In this document: positions 35,701-47,700 of the stretch, piece by piece
Layout of the letters: every line of letters begins with the position of its first letter
How positions within the stretch are numbered: the first letter of the stretch is position 1
Source of the DNA: Ciona savignyi
Taxonomy: Eukaryota > Chordata > Ascidiacea > Phlebobranchia > Cionidae
Length of the DNA: 64,000 bases
Direction: 5' to 3'
Assembly: GCA_000149265.1 (NCBI GenBank)
Contig: CH003381.1
Coordinates: 350,038-414,037 of the forward strand
Translations under genes and position numbers: made by a program
The notes under the pieces: generated by a model
The model's input: only the letters and a program-made list of their open reading frames with translations
The model's database searches: none
What the model was told of the DNA's origin: nothing

Positions 35701-38700
35701 ATTTAAACTATGGGCTGTGTTGAAATGAGGTTCACTGTTTTGTAAATTATTCCATGTTTGGGTTAGAACAAGTGAAATATACAAGCTCCTAGTTTACACA
35801 CCGGCCTGGGGGATGGTCTTATCAGTCATTGACCAAAAGAAGTTAAATGAGTTTGCTATTCAAGTGCTATGAAATTAAAGCAATATGAAATAATAAAACG
35901 CTATATGCCGACAACTGCCTGTGTTATAACTTGTTTTGTTGTCCCACCCCTAGGAATACAAATCTTTATCCTATAACAGCCTTTAAACTTTCATTTTGTG
36001 ATAAAAATTGGTTCCAGCCATAGAAACCTCAATTTGAGCTTTGGTTCGAGCTGCAGCGATCTCCGATTCAATCTTCTCAACGAGGTTCGTCATTTCCATC
36101 AGTTGTCGTGGCAACAGTGTGGCTTGCACGAACGTCTCGAGGGCGGAGATTTCCGATCCATCCTTCGCCGCTTGGTTCAGAAGTTCGGCTTCCGACTTCC
36201 GGATTTCCTCGGAAGCCAACTCGTTGCGTTCATCTTTCAACGCAAGCATCAACTCATCTTTCTCGATCTGTCAAACCAGAGTTTAATGTGGTTGAGAGGA
36301 TAAGGATGCATTTCATCCTTAGACAGGTGCGCGATTGGGTGGGTACAAGGCCATTTTCATCAATACTGCTATGAAAACCCTTTCCTACAACACACGTACA
36401 ACACTTACATGCGTTGGCAAGTAACCAAAAAGTAATGAAATTTAAAAAAATGTTGATCCCATAAATGGGCCGTACCTTCTGCTTCTNNNNNNNNNNNNNN
36501 NNNNNNNNNNNNNNNNNNNNNNNNNNNNNNNNNNNNNNNNNNNNNNNNNNNNNNNNNNNNNNNNNNNNNNNNNNNNNNNNNNNNNNCTTCTGCTTCTCAA
36601 CTAACTGTTTCTTCCTGCCATCTTTGCGTTGCTTCAACTTCTCCCTCATCTCATCAATTTGACGCTTCTTTTGCGCCGACAACGAGTTGTTCAACGACTC
36701 GGCCTAACAACCAAAAAATCGGTTAACAATAATACAAGCGTGACACAGATGTAGGATACCTGTGCTTGGTACTGCTTGATTAGTTTCGCAGTTCGTTTAT
36801 CGTTCAGGTTGTCGTCTATAGCCTGCTGCTTGGCCCTCTCCACCGCCACCGATATCTGCAGTTGACACTGCTCGTCGAAGTTCGCGTTTAGTTCCAATTC
36901 CTCTGTTGGATTAGGGTTCATTGTTAGTTACATCTGGGCCAGATGTCTCTTAGGAGGTTATCCCATGGGCAATTGGGACTGGGAAGTCACCCTTGGTACA
37001 ATTACCATTCTAAATACACCCCCCACCACAGTATAACCGAACAGACACACCAATAGAACATACAGGACGCCCCTATGTTAATAACTGATCACACACACAC
37101 TTACACACGGGAAAATTTCTAATAGTAGACAGCTACCCTAGTACCCTACTATCTAGACATATTACATAGAGCACCAGAATAACAAATCACCAACCTCTCT
37201 TGTTCTCTTCCTCCAAATCCACGCTCAATTTATCCAACTCATCATCCTGGCTGTCCTCCAGAGTTGATAGAGCATTCACCTGTTATATTTTACATTAATT
37301 CAACTTGTAGTTCGTAAGTTCAGAGAGTTTAGCGACATCGGTTAATTGCCTTGCTGAAGAACACAACAGACTAACTAAAACATGGTTTTATTTCTACAAT
37401 CTCTCATATTTTATATTAATTGGGCATTAGATAGAGCATAGAGCTGCAAGTATCAGAATTTCTCGAATCAAAACCTACCTGCTGATCAATCAGGGCAGAA
37501 TCCACCACCACCTGACTTGCAGGTTCACGCACGGCAACACCACCCTCCTACTTTCTGCAATTGTTTAGCCACCGCCTGTTCCCTCGATATTTCCTCCTGC
37601 AGTGCTTTGCGAGCTTTCAACCGACGCAGTAATTCCGCTTTCTGCACAATTTGTCATCAGCACAACAACATTAATAATAACACAAGTCGTGGTAAACAAA
37701 GACTTTAGTAAAGTGTAAGTATAAAGGCGAATCTTGATAAGATTTCTACATAAAAATTGGCAAAAATTGATCAGAATTTTACCACCATAACAAATCAAAT
37801 TGTTGTCACTTATTTAATACATTTTTCCAAAAATAAATAATGGTTTGCTGAAAAAATTACAACATGCTGTATGTTTAATATAACTTTAGTCATAAATCAA
37901 TTAATTAGATTGAGGAAACTTCTTTTAAGTTCCTTGTCCAATGAGACAACTGCACAAAAAGTGGCCACGGTAAAGATTAAACTCAAGCAGTTGTCTGCCC
38001 ATGTCAATCGTTCAGACCATGCAGTGAGACATTTAAATGTAGCCTCAACTACACTGCAAACATCACCTGCTTGCTTTGCTGCTGGTCGAGATTGGATTTG
38101 AATCGTTCGTTGGCGGATTTGTATTCGGCCAATATGAGATCTCTCTCCTTCTCATCCAGCCCGGATTCATTCATCTTCATCTCAAGTAGTCGAGCTTGTT
38201 GCATCTCGCATCGCTCAAGCTCAGCCTGGAAATATGTTGTTCACTTATCCAGCCCAATTGTTGGTGGGTTGTGTTTCGCCGTTTTCGGAAAAAATGTAAA
38301 AAAAACTGTAGTAGTACAGGATCGAAACTGGTTTCTAAATTGTTAGTTGTGTCCTTAGGCAAATCACGTAGTTGACATCGTCTGAACCTAGTCAATTGAT
38401 TGGTTAACAAAATACAGTTGGAATGTCTCAATAATACAGATCATGCTTCAATAACCTTGGCAACTGCACTATGGGCTCTGGTTATCAAATGATATTTGTG
38501 GATAAATCCTTTAATGTAATTTAATATAATTCATCCGTCTAGCTTCTACGGGTGGTAATAAGTAATAGCAGCCTGTATCATTAGCTGAAAGGTTTCAAGC
38601 TAGAAATCAGCTGCTTGGTAGTTGTTGCGTTCTTGTGCAAGGCACTTAACAATTGTTAGTTTAAATTATTGACAAAATTAAAAAGCAATTTTTACAGTCT

Positions 38701-41700
38701 ACAACATAGCTCCTGTAACCTTACTATATGCAAGGGATAAGCAAAAAGCAGATGCGTGTTTCCACCATAAATAAAATAAACAAGATTATTAAAGATACAA
38801 ATTAAAATTTGTAATCCAACTAAATCATACATACTTTTAAACTAAATACACACAAACAGCAATAATATCACAAACTTCTTTAAGTGCAGACAAAATAACA
38901 TCTTCCAAATGCTCATCTTCTGTGGATTGAAGCTGCAGAAGGTTTGCTTTGTACAGTTCACTTTCAGCTGACAAACCCTCAGATTCACCTTCAAATTCTG
39001 CAAAAATGCCCAAGTTAGTCCAGTACGTCCAAGCATGTGTAATCGATCTGGATTGTTTTAAACAAAAAATAATGTTCGTATGGAACACAGTGTTAGCATG
39101 GAATAGAAAACACAGAATAGTTATTCATTTAATCAAATCGTTCAAAACCAGAAATAACACCACATAGGACAGAATAGGATTATCATGTTCATCCCCATAA
39201 TTGGGAAAACCAAGGGGGTTAGGACATGGGCAATCACCAGATCACCTCGGCCAACCGTCAGGTTACTGGAGCTATTGCAGTGTGTTGTGTATAATAGACA
39301 AGTTCCTTTACTTTGGTAGAACCCATTAATCTGCTGGATTCAGGCCGTTAAGTGTCTTGCCTAAGGACACAACCGACTAGTTAGCGAACAGTTTGTACCT
39401 ACAGCCTTTTAACTAAAAGGGGACGCACTAACCCAACAAAATAATCTGCCGGACGAAATCTGCCGGAGATGTTTAAGTTCGATAAAAAACACACTTCCAC
39501 AGCTTCAGCAATTGACTGTTAGCAAGCTTCCCCCACCTCCCATAATAAACATAGGAATCCAAACATCCAGGAATGAAGACGTCACCTGTTGGAAGGTTGG
39601 TCCTGGTTGGACGTCGTTGAGCTCGACGCTTCTTCATCTTGTCCTTCATATTCGCTCGAAGACTCTGAATCTTGTCGGTCTTGCTGAGTTCCACCAGTTC
39701 TTCCATGTCGCCCTCAGACACAACGGGAACCTTGAATATTATATTTAGGATCACTGATTCAAAAGTTCTGGGTTCATTTGGTGGTCAGAATATGAATTTT
39801 GGTGAACTTGATTTTGAAAGAATGAATGAAATATAAATAAGCTTGATCTTAGTTAAGTTTCTCAGTGGAGAGCTATGGAGTTGTGTAATTGGTCAAGGCA
39901 CTTAGCAGATACCTTTTGATAGTGGTTTAATGGGTTTTACTAAAATTAAAAGAAATGTCTTAATATACGATACACCACAATAGCTTCAGTAAAGACTGTA
40001 ATATTATACTGGTTTTGGGTACGTTTTCAAAGTAAAAATGAAATGCCATCTAAAAGAAGAACACATATGATATGATGGGAGAGTGATGCACGTACAGTTC
40101 TTCCCTGGTTAAGAGCACGGATCCTCTCCTCCATCTGGGCATCCAACTTCGCTCTCCTCTCATCATTATCCTCGTCATCATCGTGAGCGTACGCGAGTTG
40201 CAACTCAGCGAGCAACTTCTCCTGCTGCTGCGCGAGGAGGAGGAGATCTTTGTTCACCTCCTCTTCACTTTCCTGTGCGATGTCCACCACAACCTGCGAG
40301 TGTGGGGGGATGTAGTATGTTTGGGTGGGTGAACATTGACCCACTATGTGTGGGTAAACATTGACCCACTTGTGTGGGTGAACATTGACACATCATGTGT
40401 GGGTGAACAATGACACATCTTGTGTGGGTGAACATGTACCCACCTCATCAGGATCGAGACCAGCTTGTTGTGCCTCCCTGATGTGCTTAAGATGCAGATC
40501 CTTCTTCCTCCGCTGCCTCTCTTTCGCCAACTTCCTCCTGAGGCTCGACAACCGGTTTTGCTTCTCCGTCTCCAGAGTCTCAGCAACTTTGTGGATCTTG
40601 GACGCGTACTCCAACATAACCTGCAAACAACAATCCCAGTAACCCCAGGGGCAATACCCACCAGCCAAGACTATTAATACCCCAAAAACATCAATAATCT
40701 CAATGTGGTGAAAACCAGCAACCCAGCAATAAATACCTAGCAATCCTACCAGGTGATACAATAACCCCAACATGTGATATGCAGCAAACCCTGGCGGGTG
40801 ACACCCTGTAACCCCACTGGGTGATACCCAGAAAACCTTAGCATTCCGCGCATCCAAACCAACCTGTTCTTTCTCCTCATCTGTCGTACACAGTTTCAAT
40901 TTCTCCTTCAATTCGTTTTTCAAACGAGTAATTTCAGTTTCTTTCTTCTGCTCAATGTCAGTGATAATCTGCAGACAAAGTAAGTGATTGACAGTTTTTC
41001 AAGAAATTGACATAGATTGACAACCATGCAAGAAAATCACATTGACTGACACAAATGATCGCCAGCTGTGAAGACAATTTACACTAATTAAAACAAATGA
41101 TTGACAGCCACCAAGGCAATGATTGTTTATTGACATTTACACATTCAATTGACTTTGACTGAACCATATGATCGACCACACAAGCAAAGTTGACACACCT
41201 CGTTAATCTTGGAGATCTCGTAGCTACGCAGCTCATTTTCAAGTTTGGCGATTTCCATTGCTTGCCTCTCCATCATCTCTTGGACTGAATCCACCTTATT
41301 CTCACTCTGCTTCACTGATGAAGATTTGCTCAGCACATCTGCAGTGTCATCAGTATTAGTGAACCACCATTCTGTGCAGTTGGATAAGGCACTCGACGAT
41401 TGTTGCCTTAACCCAGTGGAATCAAATGAGTCATTTAAAAGCAAAGTAATGTCTCATACAACGGAATCCCACAAATACCCTCTAAAAACCCACCCATGTG
41501 TTATTATTCTCGTCCTATACCCCAGGGATAAACATGCGTATTGCACCCATATGACCCACCTTGATGAAGTTGAGGGGTTACCACCCCATCTATTCTCATC
41601 TCACTTCGTGCACCAACCCCAATACTGGCCTCCTATAATACAGGTTGATGAGAATGATATTATCACATTTCCACACCAACCAACCTGAATCTTCACTTCT

Positions 41701-44700
41701 TGTGGAACTGCTCTTTGGACGTTCCTCTCTTCTCTCAGTGCGCTCTCCATCTGCGGAATACGCTGAGTCATAGCAGCCTTTGTGACACAAAACAATTGAC
41801 TCACGTGTACAGGCTTTGCGTAGGCGGGATGCGCATGCATGATCTGAGCTTGCTGCGAAGCTGGTTGTATCCTGTTCATGACCTGAACCTGGAGTGGGTT
41901 CACATTAGTGCAAATAGGGGAGAGGACTAAACTGTACCATTTGTGCTGCGCGTTGTGGATCCTTCATTGCAGATAGGAGTTCAGGTGTCAGTTGGAATTC
42001 CATTCCACTTTCCAGCAGCGATATAAGTTGCCTCATCAGAGGTGACAATGCATTCCAACTTGTGGCCTGAGAAGTTAATGTGTAAACCAATCAGTGTGAT
42101 TTAATTGAGTGGTTAATGGTATTTCATAAATATGTAGGTTCTGGTTTTGAAATTCAATCTGGCTCTTTTGTTTGTCAATGTGTTTCTGACCAAAGACTTG
42201 GTGGAAATTGTTTTCATCTAATGCTAAAGTAAACCTAAAATGTTGAGCATACAACAATAGCTTTGGTAAGCTGATATTGGACAATATGACAATATTTAAG
42301 TTCATATATTAGTAAATGTTATATTTATATTCGATTCCCCTGATTACTTGCTGAAAGCAGTCCCACCTATCTTGCATGCAGTACAACCACACCCACCTGT
42401 CCAGCATCAGAAGTTGCACCTGCAAACACGACATCAGATTCCCCATAAATCTGACTCGAAGTTTTAAGCACCCGCCTGGCTTCCTGCGCCATTGAATCCG
42501 AGACGCTCCGTGTGTATTCCAAGCCAGCGGTATCCGTCTCTATGCTTTGTATCTGAGCCTCGATATGCTGCACCCATTGCTCCTGTGGTATGAGTGTTAG
42601 CATAGGATAGGATAATCATGTTTATCCCGTGAATGGAAAACCCGAAGGGCTAAAAACACGGGCAATCGTCAGATCACCTCGCGCCCACCGTCGGGTTACC
42701 GGAGCTATTGCAGTGTGTTGTGTATCATTCACACGTTCCTTTATTTGGTAGAAATCCACTGTGTTCAGGCAATGTCCGTTAAGTGCCTTGCCAAAGAACA
42801 CAACCAACTATCTAGTGACCAGTTATAAACATTAAACCTTTCGATTTAAAGGCGTTGCACTGAACCACCAGACTAACCCGTCGGACATGTTACATCATGG
42901 GATATGATGTTTAGTTATCAATGGGTTGGAAAAACACAGGGGTGTTAAATCACATGAATTTATTATAAAACCAAGTGCTCACCGGCGTATTGTTATAGAT
43001 ATTAGAGTATTGTCTAGTGTTTTAGTTAAACACATAATCTACTGGGTCTAAGCAATAGTAAGTGTCGTTCACAAAGACACAAGCAACAATTAAGAGACTG
43101 GTTTCGATATCTTCACCTTCCGACTATTGTTCTGACCAGCTCAAGAGCTACACAGGATGAACAAACAACACAGCAAATGTAGAAGCACAAAGAACTTACT
43201 GATGAAGACAACTTGCTGAAGTTTCCGATGGAGATTTCCTCGCGCGAGCTTTCCACTTCATCATTCCCGGTGAGAATGGAGATTACATCGGGTGGAAGAA
43301 TGTTTCTCAGCTCCTGTGTGCGTGCCTGGTGGTGGGTGGGTATATTACTATGAGATGTGGGTGGGTATTTATGGGGGTTGGATGGGGTGGGTATATTACT
43401 ATGGGATGTGGGTGGGTATTTATGGGGTGGATGGGTGGGTATATTACTATGGGATGTGGGTGGGTATTTATAAAGTGGGTGGTGGGTGGGTATATTACTA
43501 TGGGATGTGGGTGGGTATTTATAAAGTGGGTGGGTGGGTATATTACTATGGGATGTGGGTGGGTATTTATAAAGTGGGTGGTGGGTGGGTATATTACTAT
43601 GAGATGTGGGTGGGTATTTATAAAGTGGGTGGTGGGTGGGTATATTACTATGGGATGTGGGTGGGTATTTATAAAGTGGGTGGTGGGTGGGTATATTACT
43701 ATGGGATGTGGGTGGGTATTTATAAAGTGGGTGGGTGGGTATATTACTATGGGATGTGGGTGGGTATTTATGGGGTGGATGGTGGGTGGGTATATCACTA
43801 TGAGATGTGGGTGGGTATTTATAGGGATAAGTCTGTAATGTTGAAAACGTTGTAGCTTGTGGGTTATTAAACATTGGTAATCGTTGGCATACTACTGGTT
43901 TACAGTTGGTTAAAAGGCTTATTGCAGTGTGTTGTATAGGATAGAGACATTGCTTTAGATATAAAAAAAATGTCTGTTAAAGTCCAAAGACATGGAATAT
44001 AACTATATGGTATGTTGTACTGAGCAGACTTACCTCCCTTCTATCAACCTCCTTGCTATGAAGGTTGGTGATTTGCCGAACCCAACTCGCTATCGATTCC
44101 ATATCTTCATCAATATTCTCCACAACCCTGTCAGCTTGAAGTTTCTGGGGAAATACAGGGGTAAAATGGGGAATCACCATGCGTTGTTAACCCACCTTCT
44201 GCAGCCCCACGACCCCCCGCACCAAATCTGCCTCAACACCCCCGGATTTCCTCCAGAACCCGTTCCTCGACGCGATCTCGTCCTCCAGCATCGCCACAGC
44301 CCCGGCAGGGGGGCCGGGGCGCACTTCGCACCCGCATATCACCGGGGTCACTGTATCACTTTCGACATTGACCTTTGCCCCGGTGACCTTCCCGGTCTTA
44401 CCTGTCAATCAAAGTTGTCAAAATGAATGGTAATCAGGTTCGTAAACAACTGGACCACAAATGACGTAATGACACATTACCACAATACAAAAGTAAGTTA
44501 CTTCATTTGTTTAAGGAAGTTGATTAATTGGAGCAGCATTTTGGATATAACAATATGTTTGTGTGCATCTGACTAAATTCACTAATTTATCAGATTTTAT
44601 TCTGAGTTTTTCACTTTTTTTTGTCCCAAGGATATTACAAATTGTATTGGCCAAAAGCCAGAAAAAAAACGACCAAAAATTTTACCGGTAATGATGTCAA

Positions 44701-47700
44701 TGCCGTCCACCCCGATTTGAATGGGGACCAACCCCAACCCGTCTGGATGCTCCATAGTGCCAGCAAGTGGCCGTATGAGCCCGCTTATGTTGTCTTTATG
44801 CACCCCGAGGATGGGTAAGTTGAGCTTGGTCCCATGTGGGTCTTGCATGGTCGTCCCAATCAATATCGGCAGCAATTGTCCTGGGGGTGTGGTTTTAATT
44901 TAATTATGGTTTAATTAAACACTTACTTTAAAAGGTAATCTAAATTCATAAAAATGATTTCAATACTTCAATCTTTAGATTAGTCCCTTGTAAGTGGGAA
45001 GATTTATAAATTATTTTAACAACTTTCAGTGGTCAGCATAAAACAACGTGTGATACAAGCGTTTATGCAAAATCTTCAACTTTTTTCAATAAATCTATCC
45101 CCAACACCACCCACCTGTCTCCTGGAACTCCCGGATCCCAGCCACCCCACCGGTACCCGCCAGCAAACTGTACTTCTTCTCGTGTCCGTTGAGCAAGATA
45201 CTTGATCGAATAAGCTGGAGACCGCACACTTTGTGGGCGTTGTTCAACGATTTTACCGACTCCTCCAATTTCAACAGTTCGTGCTGTGCGTTCAACGTAA
45301 CGCTTTGCGCATCTGAGTCTGATGAAAATACATTTCTACTTTTGTCCGTGTTATAAATTAAATAAACAACTATTTAAACTCAATCACATTTTATTACAAA
45401 ATCACCCCATAATCCAAATAACAGAAAGTTTAACTGCAATGCCAGCGGATTATTATCATCAGTCTAATTCTGTGGTAATTTCTCAGAAGACAAATAGGAC
45501 AGCAAAGACTGATATTGATGTCAATTGGAAATCAAAGTATTTTTTTTGGAAAGAAGATATATTTACACACACAATTGTAAATTTACTAATATTTTTTAAG
45601 ATTTACCATAGACCATATCCCGGAGTTGTCTCAACGCATCCAACGATTTCACCCGGCATGCCAACACCCCGGCATCGAGCATGGGTTGGTTACCCCCGTT
45701 GGTGGCGACCACCCTGCCATCTCCATTCGGGGTACTCAGCACACGACATGAACCAACTGGAACCACTTTCCCGCTCATGGGTTCCCTGTATTCTGTTCCA
45801 GGGAGGATGGCCACCTGGTTGGAAGAGCTGGGGGCCTCTGGGGCGATCATGGTTCCTCCAATCTGTGGATTACACTCCCTGGTCTAAGGCGTGGTTTTGG
45901 AAACAATTTTAATCCTTAAAGATGTATGAAAGTGGACTTAACTTTTAATCTGTTCCAAATTCTGTTGTGTAGTAATAATTCATATAACATTAAGCGCATG
46001 CCAGGAAAATGTTAATTTATAATTCCCTTGGTAATAAAAAATTTGATATAGGATATAATATAGTGTTTATCGCCGTGAATGGGAAATCCAAGGTGGATAA
46101 CACACAGGGGTAATCACCAGATCACCTCACATCCACCGTCAGGTTACCAGAGCTATTGCATTGTGTTGTGTAGGAGGTACATGTTCTCATTAATCTGCTG
46201 GGTTCAGGCAATGTACGTTAAATGCCTTGCCCAAGGACACAAGTGATTAGCTAGAAAAGGTTCTAATGTGATATTTGTTTAAAGCTCATTAAAATAACAC
46301 CCATACCAACAATAATGCACAATTTTACACTTACGGCTAGGTTAGAATAAAACGTAGATTGAAGAAAGAGAACAAATTCTTTGATACTTACAGGAACCAC
46401 TTTCCCATTATTATCAAAACCAACTGTTATAATCGGGACTGGAGTTTTAAGATGTGGATCCAACATGAAAGAACCGATTTCTATTGGGGTTGGAAGGCCA
46501 GTTACTGGGCTTTTGAAAGTACCACCTGTGGAAATGGATATTAGTTTCAGGATGTCGCCAAAATTACTCTAAATCTGTTAAATTAATTCCTTTCTCTTAA
46601 TGTTGGATTATTCTATGGTAAATGGATAGATTTTTAAAGTATATTATTAGCTTTCTTGTAATATCCCAAAATGTGGGTTAGTTGCTGAGGTGTTGTCATA
46701 ACTCGATTAAGATGAAGACANNNNNNNNNNNNNNNNNNNNNNNNNNNNNNNNNNNNNNNNNNNNNNNNNNNNNNNNNNNNNNNNNNNNNNNNNNNNNNNN
46801 NNNNNNNNNNNNNNNNNNNNNNNNNNNNNNNNNNNNNNNNNNNNNNNNNNNNNNNNNNNNNNNNNNNNNNNNNNNNNNNNNNNNNNNNNNNNNNNNNNNN
46901 NNNNNNNNNNNNNNNNNNNNNNGACGATTGCCGTGTGTTAACCCCCTAGGTTTTCCCATTCACGGGGATAAACATGAATATCCTATTCTATCCAAACACG
47001 CATAGTGCACACTGCGGCCATGACCAGACAGACAGGTTCTACTAATTAGATATTCACTCCAACTACTTTCTGCATGGTTGTAACGATGGAACTTTATATG
47101 CAATTAAGGACCAATCAAATATCTATTTATATCAAGTATAACATTTTGTGCAAAAATAGGTAAATATGGATAGATGGTAGGTAATTTTATGAATTTTTAC
47201 CAGGCAGTGGGTAGGTAATTTATACAGGTAATTTATTCTCGATAATGCCTTTGTTTTCCCATCCTCTTTCATAAACACGTCCCCAATATTTACTCACCGA
47301 CTGGGTGTAGTTGACCTGTGCCAGGGTGGATTGTGACCCCGCATATCGGTACGTTTAACCCGGTGTGTGGGTCCACCATCGGCTTGCCATATCTCAGCTC
47401 GTTCCTGTTACCCAGCACTGGTAGTTCTATGTGTGCCCCAGGGTGGGGTACGAAGGGTATCAACGTTTCCCCGGTTGCCGTCCCGCTTGACGCAAAGTCC
47501 ACGGTGCAGATTATTTGGGAGCTCACTGGGTCGAAGCACAAACTTCCCTCAATAGGGAGAACTTTGCCTGCGTGGTAACGTGGTTAATACTTAATAATTA
47601 AGGAACAGTGTGTGTGCATTACCAGTTTGTGGATGGATGAAGCATTCCTTGTCCACAACTGACATAAGTTGTCCATTTGCCAGCAGCAGTTCGCAGCCAT

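Larger units (their letters stand above)
29797..44144 (-). other. C-terminal coiled-coil exons of the giant gene
   Basis: Exons: 44034-44144, 43200-43325, 42397-42582, 41938-42066, 41681-41882, 41199-41338, 40864-40968, 40444-40620, 40096-40293, 39586-39730, 38876-38997, 38067-38225, 37552-37641, 37479-37511, 37191 or 37195-37279, 36760-36902, 36476-36703 (with gap), 36028-36267, 35341-35485, 34719-34879, 34292-34427, 33806-33984, 33263-33480, 32826-32895, 32679-32768, 32176-32304, 31538-31768, 31165-31323, 30852-30997, 30271-30440, 29797-29918. The sequence is dominated by K, E, R, Q and L in heptad-like spacing (KRLEIDAKIQQLKEERRKA, LDAQMEERIRALNQ). The stretch 30852-32304 is less charged and may be a folded domain within the coil (VAVVLARNVPANNYHNNAF). 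The exon at 37191/37195 has an uncertain 3' border. Confidence 0.8.

Noticed and set aside
43292-43855. 187- and 169-codon open frames on the plus strand with repeated YYYGMWVGIY-type peptide
   Set aside because: They are products of the 48/51-bp minisatellite, antisense to a gene with consistent splicing; the periodicity divisible by three explains the absence of stops.
45322-45912. 196-codon open frame on the plus strand
   Set aside because: Antisense to the supported exon 45607-45862 and running into AT-rich intron sequence; no recognisable features.
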